Below, one piece after another: positions 32,094 to 40,073 of a stretch of 64,000 bases of DNA. The DNA is from Streptomyces mobaraensis NBRC 13819 = DSM 40847. Its GTDB lineage: Bacteria > Actinomycetota > Actinomycetes > Streptomycetales > Streptomycetaceae. Position 1 is the first letter of the stretch; each line of letters opens with the position of its first letter. A program made the translations under genes and the position numbers. Under the pieces are notes generated by a model, which worked only from the letters and a program-made list of their open reading frames with translations, was not told the origin of the DNA and did no database searches. The stretch lies in assembly GCF_017916255.1 (NCBI RefSeq), contig NZ_CP072827.1, positions 6,039,501-6,103,500 on the forward strand, written 5' to 3'.

Positions 32094-32936
32094 ATGACCA
32101 CTGTTGTGCGCGCCGCACTGGTCCAGGCCGGCTGGACCGGTGACACCGAATCGATGATCGCCAAACACGAGGAGCACGCCCGCGCCGCCGCCGCGCAGGG
32201 CGCCCGGGTGATCGGCTTCCAGGAAGTCTTCAACGCCCCCTACTTCTGCCAGGTCCAGGACAGCGAGCACTACCGCTGGGCCGAACCGGTCCCCGACGGG
32301 CCGACCGTCCGCCGGATGCGCGAACTCGCCCGGGAGACGGGCATGGTGATCGTCGTCCCGGTCTTCGAGATCGAGCAGTCCGGCTTCTACTACAACACCG
32401 CCGCCGTCATCGACGCCGACGGCAGCTACCTCGGCAAGTACCGCAAGCACCACATCCCGCAGGTCAAGGGCTTCTGGGAGAAGTACTACTTCAAGCCCGG
32501 CAACCTCGGCTGGCCGGTCTTCGACACCGCCGCCGGCCGGATCGGCGTCTACATCTGCTACGACCGCCACTTCCCGGAGGGCTGGCGGCAACTCGGCCTG
32601 GCCGGCGCCCAGCTCGTCTACAACCCCTCGGCCACCTCCCGCGGCCTCTCCGCGTACCTCTGGAAGCTCGAACAGCCCGCCGCCGCCGTCGCCAACGAGT
32701 ACTTCGTCGCCGCGATCAACCGCGTCGGGCGGGAGGAGTACGGCGACAACGACTTCTACGGCACGTCGTACTTCGTCGACCCGCGCGGGCAGTTCGTCGG
32801 CGACGTCGCCAGCGACACCAAGGAGGAACTGGTCGTCCGGGACCTGGACTTCTCGCTGATCGACGAGGTGCGGCAGCAGTGGGCCTTCTACCGCGACCGG
32901 CGCCCCGACGCGTACGAGGGGCTGGTGCGGCCGTGA
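32094..32936 (+). CDS. Nitrilase-superfamily amidohydrolase, likely beta-ureidopropionase
   Basis: The 280-residue enzyme starts at ATG 32094 with GGAGGAG upstream. The carbon-nitrogen hydrolase triad is visible: Glu in GFQEVFNAP, Lys in YRKHHIPQ and Cys in YICYDRHFPEG. In reductive pyrimidine degradation the enzyme turns N-carbamoyl-beta-alanine into beta-alanine, CO2 and NH3. The assignment rests on the neighbours: an aminotransferase, a dihydropyrimidinase and an F420-type enzyme follow in one operon. N-carbamoyl amino acid or other amides remain possible. Its TGA overlaps the next start by 3 nt (GTGA). Confidence 0.88.
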   Translation: MTTVVRAALVQAGWTGDTESMIAKHEEHARAAAAQGARVIGFQEVFNAPYFCQVQDSEHYRWAEPVPDGPTVRRMRELARETGMVIVVPVFEIEQSGFYYNTAAVIDADGSYLGKYRKHHIPQVKGFWEKYYFKPGNLGWPVFDTAAGRIGVYICYDRHFPEGWRQLGLAGAQLVYNPSATSRGLSAYLWKLEQPAAAVANEYFVAAINRVGREEYGDNDFYGTSYFVDPRGQFVGDVASDTKEELVVRDLDFSLIDEVRQQWAFYRDRRPDAYEGLVRP

Positions 32937-34246
32937 GCGCCCCCGGCCCGGCCGTCACCCCGGGCCTCCACGCCCGCCACCGTGCCGTCCTCCCCTCCTG
33001 GCTGTCCCTCTACTACGCCGAGCCCATCGAACTCACCCACGGCGAGGGCCGCTACGTCCGGGACGCCGAAGGCCGCCGCTACCTCGACTTCTTCGGCGGC
33101 ATCCTCACCACCATGACCGCCCACGCGCTGCCCGAGGTCACCAAGGCGGTCGCCGAACAGGCCGGCCGGATCCTCCACACGTCCACCCTCTACCTCGACC
33201 GGCACATGGTCGAACTGGCCGAGCGCATCGCCGCCTTGAGCGGCATCCCCGACGCCCGCGTCTTCTTCACCACCTCCGGCACCGAGGCCAACGACGCCGC
33301 GCTGCTGCTGGCCACGACGTACCGGCGCTCCAACCAGATCCTGGCCATGCGCAACAGCTACCACGGCCGTTCCTTCTCCACCGTGGGCATCACCGGGAAC
33401 ACCGCCTGGTCGCCCACCAGCCTCTCGCCGCTCCAGACGCTCTACGTGCACGGCGCCGTCCGCTCCCAGGGCCCCTACGCGCACCTCTCCGACGCGGCGT
33501 TCACCGCCGCCTGCGTCCGCGACCTGGAGGACATGCTCGGCCAGGCGCACGGGACGGTGGCCGCGCTGATCGCCGAACCGGTGCAGGGCGTCGGCGGGTT
33601 CACCGCGCCGCCCGACGGGCTCTACGCGGCCTTCCGTGAGGTGCTGAACCGGCACGGCATCCTCTGGATCAGCGACGAGGTGCAGACCGGCTGGGGCCGC
33701 ACCGGCGACCACTTCTGGGGCTGGCAGGCCCACGCCGAGAACGGCCCGCCCGACCTGCTCACCTTCGCCAAGGGCATCGGCAACGGCATGTCCGTCGGCG
33801 GCGTCGTCGCCCGCGCCGAGGTGATGGACTGCCTGGAGGCCAACTCCATCTCCACCTTCGGCGGCAGCCCGGTCACCATGGCCGCCGGCCTCGCCAACCT
33901 CACCTACCTCCTCGAACACGACCTCCAGGGCAACGCCCGGCGCGTCGGCGGCCTGCTGATCGAACGGCTCCGGGCCGTCGCCGCCGGCCTGCCCGTCGTC
34001 CGGGAGGTACGCGGCCGGGGCCTGATGATCGGCGTCGAGCTCACCTCGTCCGACGCCGCGGCGGCTGCCCTCGAACGGGCTCGCGAGGAGGGCCTGTTGA
34101 TCGGCAAGGGCGGCCGGGACGGCTCCGTCCTGCGCATCGCCCCGCCGCTGACCCTCACCGTCGCGGAGGCGGAGGAGGGCGCGGCGGCGCTGGAACGGGC
34201 GCTGCGGCGGGTGTGGGACGCGTCGGGGAAGGAGGAACACCGGTGA
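32933..34246 (+). CDS. Class III PLP aminotransferase
   Basis: The 437-residue enzyme starts at GTG 32933, overlapping the nitrilase stop. It has the omega-amino-acid transaminase signature. SGTEANDAALLLA binds the PLP phosphate, ILWISDEVQTGWGRTG holds the Asp that contacts the pyridine N, and TFAKGIGNGMSVGG holds the Schiff-base Lys. In this operon it should deaminate beta-alanine (or beta-aminoisobutyrate) to the semialdehyde with pyruvate or 2-oxoglutarate. The stop overlaps the hydantoinase start, so both are cotranslated. Confidence 0.92.
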   Translation: MSAPGPAVTPGLHARHRAVLPSWLSLYYAEPIELTHGEGRYVRDAEGRRYLDFFGGILTTMTAHALPEVTKAVAEQAGRILHTSTLYLDRHMVELAERIAALSGIPDARVFFTTSGTEANDAALLLATTYRRSNQILAMRNSYHGRSFSTVGITGNTAWSPTSLSPLQTLYVHGAVRSQGPYAHLSDAAFTAACVRDLEDMLGQAHGTVAALIAEPVQGVGGFTAPPDGLYAAFREVLNRHGILWISDEVQTGWGRTGDHFWGWQAHAENGPPDLLTFAKGIGNGMSVGGVVARAEVMDCLEANSISTFGGSPVTMAAGLANLTYLLEHDLQGNARRVGGLLIERLRAVAAGLPVVREVRGRGLMIGVELTSSDAAAAALERAREEGLLIGKGGRDGSVLRIAPPLTLTVAEAEEGAAALERALRRVWDASGKEEHR

Positions 34247-35643
34247 CCAGGACCCTCGTCCAGGGCGGCCTCGTCGTCACCGCCGCCGAGGAGACGTACG
34301 CCGATGTCCTCGTCGAGGACGGGAAGGTGGCCGCGCTGGCGGCGGCCGGCAGCTCGGTCGCCCGGGGCTGGACGGCCGACCGGGTGATCGACGCGACCGG
34401 CAGGTACGTCGTACCGGGCGGCGTGGACGCCCATACCCACTTCGACTTCCCCTTCGGCGGCACGTCGTCCTCCGACACCTTCGAGACCGGCACCCGGGCC
34501 GCGGCCTGGGGCGGCACCACGACCGTCGTCGACTTCGCGGTGCAGACGCGCGGCCGGGCGCTGCGCGAGGGGCTCGACGCGTGGCACGCCAAGGCGGAGG
34601 GGAAGTGCGCGGTCGACTACGCCTTCCACATGATCCTCTCCGACGTGAACGAGGACACTCTGAAGGAGATGGATCTCCTCGTGGGCGAGGGGCTGACCTC
34701 GTTCAAGCTCTTCATGGCCTACCCGGGGGTCTTCTACAGCGACGACGGGCAGATCCTGCGGGCCATGCAGCGCGCCGCCGGCAACGGCGGGCTGGTCATG
34801 ATGCACGCGGAGAACGGCATCGCGATCGACGTCCTCGTCCAACAGGCCCTGGCGGCGGGCAGGACGGCCCCCCGGTACCACGGCGAGGTCCGCAGGGCCC
34901 TGCTGGAGGCCGAGGCCACCCACCGCGCGATCCAGCTCGCGCGGGTCGCCGGCAGCCCGCTGTACGTCGTCCACGTCTCGGCGGAGGAGGCGGTCGCGGA
35001 GCTGGCGGCGGCCCGGGACAAGGGACTCCCGGTCTTCGGCGAGACCTGCCCCCAGTACCTCTTCCTGTCGACCGACAACCTGGCGGAACCCGGCTTCGAG
35101 GGCGCGAAGTACGTGTGCTCGACGCCGCTGCGCCCGCGCGAGCACCAGGCGGCCCTCTGGCGCGGGCTGCGCACGGACGACCTCCAGGTCGTCTCCACCG
35201 ACCACTGCCCGTTCTGCTTCTCCGGCCAGAAGGAGCTGGGCCGCGGCGACTTCTCGAAGATCCCCAACGGCCTGCCGGGCGTGGAGCACCGGATGGACCT
35301 CCTCCACCAGGCGGTCGTCGACGGCCACATCACCCGCCGCCGCTGGATCGAGCTCGCGTGCGCCGCCCCGGCCCGGATGTTCGGCCTGGCGCCGCACAAG
35401 GGCACCATCGCCCCCGGCGCCGACGCCGACCTCGTCGTCTACGACCCGCGGGCCACACAGGTCCTCTCCGCCACCACGCACCACATGAACGTCGACTACT
35501 CGGCGTACGAGGGGAAGGAGATCACCGGCCGCGTCGAGACGGTCCTGTCCCGCGGCGAGATCGTCATCGACGAACGGCGGTTCACGGGCCGGACGGGCCA
35601 CGGCCGCTACGTACCGCGGACCACCTGCCAGTACCTCGCGTAA
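34243..35643 (+). CDS. hydA: Dihydropyrimidinase / D-hydantoinase
   Basis: The 466-residue cyclic amidohydrolase starts at GTG 34243, after GGAGG. Metal ligands are DAHTHFD, the carboxylated Lys in TSFKLFMAYPG, His in LVMMHAENG and YVVHVS, and Asp in VSTDHCPF. It opens 5,6-dihydrouracil or hydantoin rings to give the substrate for the nitrilase. The gene order nitrilase, aminotransferase, hydantoinase and LLM oxidoreductase is a known actinomycete set for reductive pyrimidine or hydantoin catabolism. No dihydropyrimidine dehydrogenase is seen, so the ring-reducing step is encoded elsewhere or the true substrate is a hydantoin. Confidence 0.92.
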   Translation: MTRTLVQGGLVVTAAEETYADVLVEDGKVAALAAAGSSVARGWTADRVIDATGRYVVPGGVDAHTHFDFPFGGTSSSDTFETGTRAAAWGGTTTVVDFAVQTRGRALREGLDAWHAKAEGKCAVDYAFHMILSDVNEDTLKEMDLLVGEGLTSFKLFMAYPGVFYSDDGQILRAMQRAAGNGGLVMMHAENGIAIDVLVQQALAAGRTAPRYHGEVRRALLEAEATHRAIQLARVAGSPLYVVHVSAEEAVAELAAARDKGLPVFGETCPQYLFLSTDNLAEPGFEGAKYVCSTPLRPREHQAALWRGLRTDDLQVVSTDHCPFCFSGQKELGRGDFSKIPNGLPGVEHRMDLLHQAVVDGHITRRRWIELACAAPARMFGLAPHKGTIAPGADADLVVYDPRATQVLSATTHHMNVDYSAYEGKEITGRVETVLSRGEIVIDERRFTGRTGHGRYVPRTTCQYLA

Positions 35644-35679
35644 CTCGCCGTACCTCGCGTCGTCTTAAGGAGCACAGCT

Positions 35680-36687
35680 TTGGACTTCGGCCTCGTCCTG
35701 CAAACCGACCCGCCCGCCACCGCCGTCGTCGAGCTGATGCGCCGCGCCGAGCGCCGCGGCTTCCGGTACGGCTGGACGTTCGACTCCGCCGTGCTGTGGC
35801 AGGAGCCGTTCGTCATCCACAGCCGCATCCTGGAGCACACCGAACGGCTCATCGTGGGGCCGATGGTCACCAACCCCTCCACCCGCACCCCGGAAGTCAC
35901 GGCCTCCACGTTCGCCACGCTCAACGACATGTACGGCAACCGCACGGTCTGCGGCATCGGGCGCGGCGACTCGGCGATGCGGGTGGCCGGCCGCCGCCCC
36001 AACACCCTGGCCGCGCTGAGCGAATCGATGCGGATCATCCGCGACCTCGCCGAGGGCCGCGAAACGGACGCCGGCGGCACGCCGCTGCGGCTGCCCTGGG
36101 TACGGGACGGCCGGCTCCCGGTCTGGATGGCGGCCTACGGCCCCAAGGCCCTCGCCCTGGCCGGCCGCGAGGCCGACGGCTTCATCCTCCAGCTCGCCGA
36201 CCCCTTCCTCACCGAGTGGATGGTCAAGGCGGTACGCGGCGCGGCGGAGGAGGCCGGCCGCGACCCGTCGTCCGTCACGGTCTGCGTCGCGGCCCCCGCC
36301 TACGTCGGCGACGACCTCGCCCACGCCCGCGAACAGTGCCGCTGGTTCGGCGGCATGGTGGGCAACCACGTCGCCGACCTCGTCACCCGCTACGGCGCCC
36401 ACTCGGGCCTCGTCCCCGAGGCCCTCACCGCGTACATCGAGCGGCGCCAGGGCTACGACTACAGCCACCACGGCCGCGCGGGCAACCCGTCGACGGACTT
36501 CGTCCCGGACGAGATCGTCGACCGCTTCTGCCTCCTCGGCCCGGCGGAGGCGCACGTGGCACGCCTGGAGGAGCTACGGGCGCTGGGCGTCGACCAGTTC
36601 GCGGTGTACGCGATGCACGACGCGAAGGAGACGACGATCGACACGTACGGGGAACGGGTGATCCCGGCCCTGACGGAGGCGGCCTGA
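35680..36687 (+). CDS. LLM-class flavin/F420-dependent oxidoreductase (TIGR03842-like)
   Basis: The 335-residue protein starts at TTG 35680, with AAGGAG 10 nt upstream. It has the luciferase-like TIM-barrel pattern with GWTFDSAVLWQEPFV, a GPMVTNPSTRTPE strand, GIGRGDSAMRVAGRRP (phosphate or F420 contact) and WMAAYGPKALALAG. The family TIGR03842 is typically next to dihydropyrimidinase genes, as here. Its exact reaction in pyrimidine metabolism is not known to me. The enzyme may reduce or oxidise the ring with F420 or FMN. It ends 8 nt before the stop of the convergent HxlR gene. Confidence 0.88.
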   Translation: MDFGLVLQTDPPATAVVELMRRAERRGFRYGWTFDSAVLWQEPFVIHSRILEHTERLIVGPMVTNPSTRTPEVTASTFATLNDMYGNRTVCGIGRGDSAMRVAGRRPNTLAALSESMRIIRDLAEGRETDAGGTPLRLPWVRDGRLPVWMAAYGPKALALAGREADGFILQLADPFLTEWMVKAVRGAAEEAGRDPSSVTVCVAAPAYVGDDLAHAREQCRWFGGMVGNHVADLVTRYGAHSGLVPEALTAYIERRQGYDYSHHGRAGNPSTDFVPDEIVDRFCLLGPAEAHVARLEELRALGVDQFAVYAMHDAKETTIDTYGERVIPALTEAA

Positions 36688-36694
36688 CTCGTTG

Positions 36695-37042
36695 CTACCC
36701 GACCCGCCGCCGCCCCACCTCCCCATACGCCTCCCGCGCGTCGAGCAGCTCCTCCCAGTGCTCACCGGCCCAGGCGCAGGCGACCTCCAACGGCCCGAGC
36801 AGACCGCGCCCGAGCGGGGTCAACGCGTACTCGACGCGCGGCAGGGAACCGGGATACACCGCCCGCTCGACGAACCCGTCCCGCTCCAGCGCCCGCAGCG
36901 AGGCGGTGAGCACCTTGGGCATGACGCGCCGCAGGGGAACCCGCAACTCGGAGAACCGGCGCGGCGCGCCCTCAAGACACCGAATGATCAAAGGCGACCA
37001 TTTGTCCCCGAACCGGATCGGATTGAGCGAGGAAGGGCACAA
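36695..37042 (-). CDS. HxlR-family transcriptional regulator
   Basis: The protein is 115 residues from TTG 37042; a stop codon just upstream in frame excludes a longer form. The winged helix has the HxlR pattern CPSSLNPIRFGDKWSPLIIRCL, RFSELRVPLRRVMPKVLTASL and RVEYALTPLGRGL. The Cys near the N-terminus is the redox or electrophile-sensing residue in many members. It is divergent from a NAD(P)-binding protein gene, a common HxlR target arrangement for quinone or aldehyde stress. That target gene is broken by the CRISPR array. No good ribosome site is seen before the TTG. Confidence 0.87.
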   Translation of the reverse strand: MCPSSLNPIRFGDKWSPLIIRCLEGAPRRFSELRVPLRRVMPKVLTASLRALERDGFVERAVYPGSLPRVEYALTPLGRGLLGPLEVACAWAGEHWEELLDAREAYGEVGRRRVG

Positions 37043-37189
37043 CTAATCGAACATGTCGGCAGGCAGGGGTTCCCTCATAGCGTCACGATAGCCGCCCGCG
37101 GACCGGTATCCGGGAGGTAACCGGTGCGGTGGCTACGGTCACGGCACCGGCCGGGGCGAAGGGCTCCGGCCCCGCTGAGAGGCATCCCC
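37043..37189. promoter_or_regulatory. Divergent promoter region of hxlR and the broken gene
   Basis: A candidate operator of two ACCGGT words (37102-37107 and 37120-37125) lies 65-90 nt before the ATG of the rightward gene. HxlR proteins usually bind imperfect dyads in such divergent regions. No clear -10/-35 pair stands out. Confidence 0.3.
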
Positions 37190-37529
37190 ATGAAGATCGT
37201 GATCTTCGGCGCGGGCGGCAGGACGGGCCGTCACCTGGTGGCGGAGGCGACCCGCCGGGGCCACACCGTCACCGCCGTGGTCCGCGACCCGTCCCGCCAC
37301 CGCGACCTGCCACCACAGGCCCGGGTGGAGGCGGGTGACGTCACCGACGAGGCGGCCGTGGAACGCCTGGCCGCGGGCCATGATGCCGCTATCTCGGCGG
37401 CCGTCGACCTGTCCGGTTCCCCGCACGACTTCTTCACGACGTCGACCCGAGCCCTGACCGAGGGCCTACGGAAGGCCGGCGTCCGCCGCCTGATCGTCGT
37501 CGGCCTCGCCTCCGTCCTCCGCGGCCCGT
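37190..37529 (+). pseudogene. NAD(P)H-binding (NmrA/SDR-like) protein, 3' part lost at CRISPR array
   Basis: ATG 37190 opens a clean Rossmann start (MKIVIFGAGGRTGRHLVAEA) with GHTVTAVVRDP and VEAGDVTDEAAV. It runs about 113 residues to RLIVVGLASVL. There the recognisable sequence stops where the first, degenerate CRISPR repeat begins. The same frame continues through the array to 38023 without a stop, giving a nonsense tail. Family members have about 200-220 residues, so the C-terminal substrate-binding half is missing. I find no trace of it after array 2. The CRISPR-Cas block probably integrated here or replaced the 3' end. Confidence 0.8.
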
Positions 37530-37922
37530 CCGGCACCCTGCGCGTGCGAGGACGACGACCACTCCAAGCCCGGAGCCTGGCCGCTGTACGAGCTACCCCC
37601 GCGCGTGCGGGGACGACGCGGTGGCCGACGGCGCGAAGTCCTGGGCACCGGAGCTACCCCCGCGCGTGCGGGGACGACCTGGAGCGGCTGCGCGGCACGA
37701 TGGAGGCCGGGGAGCTACCCCCGCGCGTGCGGGGACGACCTGCATGTCTCCGGTCTCGATACGCGCACGCCAGAGCTACCCCCGCGCGTGCGGGGACGAC
37801 GGTAGCGGGTGTGTCCGCCGGGGTGGACTGGACGAGCTACCCCCGCGCGTGCGGGGACGACGCCGCACCGAAGCGGCGGGTGCGGCGCTCGGCCGAGCTA
37901 CCCCCGCGCGTGCGGGGACGAC
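37529..37922 (-). CRISPR. Type I-E CRISPR array 1: 7 repeats, 6 spacers
   Basis: Six identical 28-nt repeats (on + strand GAGCTACCCCCGCGCG...GGGGACGAC) start at 37590, 37651, 37712, 37773, 37834 and 37895. A diverged repeat (19 of 28 matches) lies at 37529-37556. Spacers are all 33 nt, giving a strict 61-nt period. The canonical strand (GTCGTCCCCGC first) is minus, so the leader is at the right, next to cas2, and the degenerate repeat is the old trailer end. The palindromic core fits Cas6e cleavage. Confidence 0.97.
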
Positions 37923-37973
37923 ACTTCCTGACCTGCGGCGTTCTCAGGCGCTGGGCCGTTTTTCCTTCACCTC
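37923..37973 (-). promoter_or_regulatory. Array 1 leader core, overlapping cas2
   Basis: Reading toward the array, GAGGTGAAGGAAAAACGG begins 51 nt before the first repeat and CCGCAGGTCAGGAAGT abuts it. Array 2 has the same two blocks at the same spacing. The first block encodes the last cas2 codons (stop at 37944-37946). An adaptation or promoter signal thus shares sequence with coding DNA. Confidence 0.75.
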
Positions 37974-38291
37974 CTTCCCAGGTCGCCACGGCTCACCCGC
38001 GCCCCCGCGCGGCCGGGCCATAAGGGTGAGGCCGTCGAAGTCCGTGGGGGTCCAGCGTTCGCGGCCGCACGTGCGGGCCGACCAGCCCTGTTCGGTTGCC
38101 GCGGGCTCGATCATCACAGCTTGGCCGTCGCGGATGCGGTCGGAGAGGAGGGACCAGAGGCGGTCGCGGATGCGGGCGTTGGGAGATCCCACGTAGACGC
38201 CCGGAGCGGCCTCGATGAACCAGCGGGTGAGGTGGCCGCGGAGTCCCGGGGGCGCGGCGATGAGGACGACCACCGTTGTGCCGGCGCTCAT
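37944..38291 (-). CDS. cas2: CRISPR-associated endoribonuclease-fold protein Cas2e
   Basis: The 115-residue protein is the type I-E Cas2 (CT1978 kind): MSAGTTVVVLIAAPPGLRGHLTRWFIEAAPGVYVGSPNARIRDRLW. ATG 38291 overlaps the cas1 stop (ATGA). With Cas1 it forms the integrase that adds spacers next to the leader. The C-terminal tail EVKEKRPSA is encoded by leader DNA of array 1. That tail is a few residues longer than I would expect. Cas2 itself looks intact. Confidence 0.93.
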   Translation of the reverse strand: MSAGTTVVVLIAAPPGLRGHLTRWFIEAAPGVYVGSPNARIRDRLWSLLSDRIRDGQAVMIEPAATEQGWSARTCGRERWTPTDFDGLTLMARPRGGAGEPWRPGKEVKEKRPSA

Positions 38292-39294
38292 CCGCTCGTT
38301 TCCGAGGTCGGGCCGGTGTCCGGAGCGGGCGGAGGTGGCGGGATGACGTCCAAGTGGGTGTCGGAGGCGAAGGGGTCACCCCAGTTGCGCCCCCCGGTGA
38401 CGACCGTGTCGCCATCATCCCAGAGGCCGTTCAGCTCCTCGGCAGGAAGGCCCGCGTTGCCGGGGGAGAGAAGGTGCTTGACGTCGGTGACGATCCGAGG
38501 GAGGAGCTTGCCCTGTACGACGGCGTCGCGGAGGGCGGTTCGAGCGTCCCGTTCCGACGTCAGACCCTTTGCGGCGAGGTCGAAGGCGAGGGGGATGGTG
38601 AATTCGGCCTTGTACAGGTCGGCGACGTCCAGGACGAACGACAGGGCGGAACCCGTGTGAACGAAGCCGAGCGCGGGACTGACGCCGAGGCCGGTGACGA
38701 CGGCGTGGCAGATGCCGTAGAGCGCCGCGTTGGCCGCTGAAAGCAGTCGGTTGACGTCGTCGCCTGCAGCGAAGGCGTCGCCCGCTTTGTAGTCGCGTTT
38801 GACCCAGGGCACCCCGGTGCGGCGGGAATGCTCCACGTACAGCCTCCGGACACGGGTGCCTTCTCGGCCGCGTAGCTGCTGAAGGGTCAGCCGTGCCGTG
38901 TCCTCACCCGGGAAACGGAGGTCGTACATGCGGCGGGCGACCGCCGTACGCTCCTTGGGCCGGGTGACGAGCCACGCCTGCCGCAGTTGGAGCCCGGCAC
39001 CGCGGGCCGTGCTCAGGCCGGCGGCGTACAGGCGCACCCCGTGTTCGCCGACCCAGCAAACGGAGGTGGCCGAGTCGGCGAGCAGGGCCACGGCGGCGTG
39101 GGTGATGCGGCTGCCGGGGCCGATAAGGAGTACGGCGAGGTACGCGGCGGGGACGTGAACCACCGGGCCCTGTTGACCAACACGATCGCGTTGTCGTCCC
39201 GGTCGATGTGGCATCGCTCGACGTAAAGGCTGGAGACACGGTCCTCGACGCGGTGAACGTCCTGTGGCCCCGCCTTCCACCAGGGCTCAGGCAC
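38288..39294 (-). pseudogene. cas1: Cas1e gene with a frameshift
   Basis: The N-terminal part (GTG 39294, VEDRVSSLYVERCHIDRDDNAIVLVN) and the rest (QQGPVVHVPAAYLAVLLIGPG onward) lie in different frames. The break is at about 39160-39180, around GGTCAACAGGGCCCGG. One base appears missing. The remainder is complete, with catalytic residues Glu in RRLYVEHSRR, His in LGFVHTGSA and Asp in SFVLDVADLYK. No proper -1 slippery heptamer sits in the upstream frame. Either the gene is freshly inactivated or the base is a sequencing error. Without Cas1 no new spacers can be acquired. The gene starts 8 nt inside the cas6e end. Confidence 0.88.
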
Positions 39295-40069
39295 GCGGCA
39301 CCGCCGCGGGCACCGGGGCCAGGGTGAGCAGGCCCTGGCCGTACCCCTTGGCGGGGCCGATGCCGTTCAGGAGGGCCGTACGCAGCGCTTCCGCGTCGGT
39401 GACGCGCAGACGGCCCTGGAAGGTGGCGGTGGAGATGGTGACGCGTGGCCCGTTCTGCTTTTTGCGGAAGCGCAGGATGTCGCGGGACACGAGGGAGACG
39501 GCGGGGGCGGGAACGGGCGGGGTGTCGGGTTCGAGGCCCGGAGCAGGGGCGGCCGCGGGGTCCACGGGCGGAATGGTGAAGCCGTGGCGCTTGGCCTGGC
39601 GGAACAGCCAGTCGAGCTGCTGGGCGGTGGTGCGGTGGGCGACGCGGACACCGCGGGGCCATCGCCGGCCGTCCGCCGGGGCTGCGAGGCGGCGATTCTG
39701 TTCCGGGCTGGGCTTCGAGGGCTGCAGAACGGACTGCACCGGGTTGGCGGTCAGTCGAAAGGCAAACTCCTGCTCTTCCACGACACGGTGGAGCAGCGGC
39801 GAGTAATCGGCGATCAGGGGCTCGCCCCCGTCCGCTCCCGGCCAGCCGGCATCTTCCACCAAGCCTTGCCAGGAGGGGCGGCTCTGGGTGAGTACCAGGA
39901 TCTCGGCGCGATGAGGGGTGTTCGTCTCCAGGCGCCACAGGACGCGTTCCGTCACGGGCTGGTGGGCGAGACCGTTCATGACGGCGGCGTGCAGGCAGTG
40001 CGGATTGGCCAGCAGGGCCACCGCGCCCCGGCGGCGCGGGTTGAGAGCGATCTTCGACAGGTATGGCAT
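39287..40069 (-). CDS. cas6e: crRNA-processing endoribonuclease Cas6e
   Basis: The 260-residue protein starts at ATG 40069, 4 nt after cas5. MPYLSKIALNPRRRGAVALLANPHCLHAAVMNGLA contains the CasE opening, with the catalytic His region in NPHCLHAAV. The glycine-rich loop GIGPAKGYGQGLLTLAP near the C-terminus is diagnostic. A Pro/Ala-rich stretch near residue 175 is an insertion. It cleaves the repeat hairpin and stays bound to the 3' handle of the crRNA in Cascade. Confidence 0.94.
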   Translation of the reverse strand: MPYLSKIALNPRRRGAVALLANPHCLHAAVMNGLAHQPVTERVLWRLETNTPHRAEILVLTQSRPSWQGLVEDAGWPGADGGEPLIADYSPLLHRVVEEQEFAFRLTANPVQSVLQPSKPSPEQNRRLAAPADGRRWPRGVRVAHRTTAQQLDWLFRQAKRHGFTIPPVDPAAAPAPGLEPDTPPVPAPAVSLVSRDILRFRKKQNGPRVTISTATFQGRLRVTDAEALRTALLNGIGPAKGYGQGLLTLAPVPAAVPRA

Positions 40070-40073
40070 CGGG

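Noticed and set aside
37529..38023. Protein-like ELPPRVRGR / ATPARAGTT / SYPRACGDD repeats
   Set aside because: These are the three-frame translations of CRISPR repeats, a common annotation artefact.
39160..39180. Programmed -1 frameshift in cas1
   Set aside because: GGGCCCG looks like X-XXY-YYZ, but it is not in register with the upstream frame, so a canonical slip is unlikely; kept as mutation or error.
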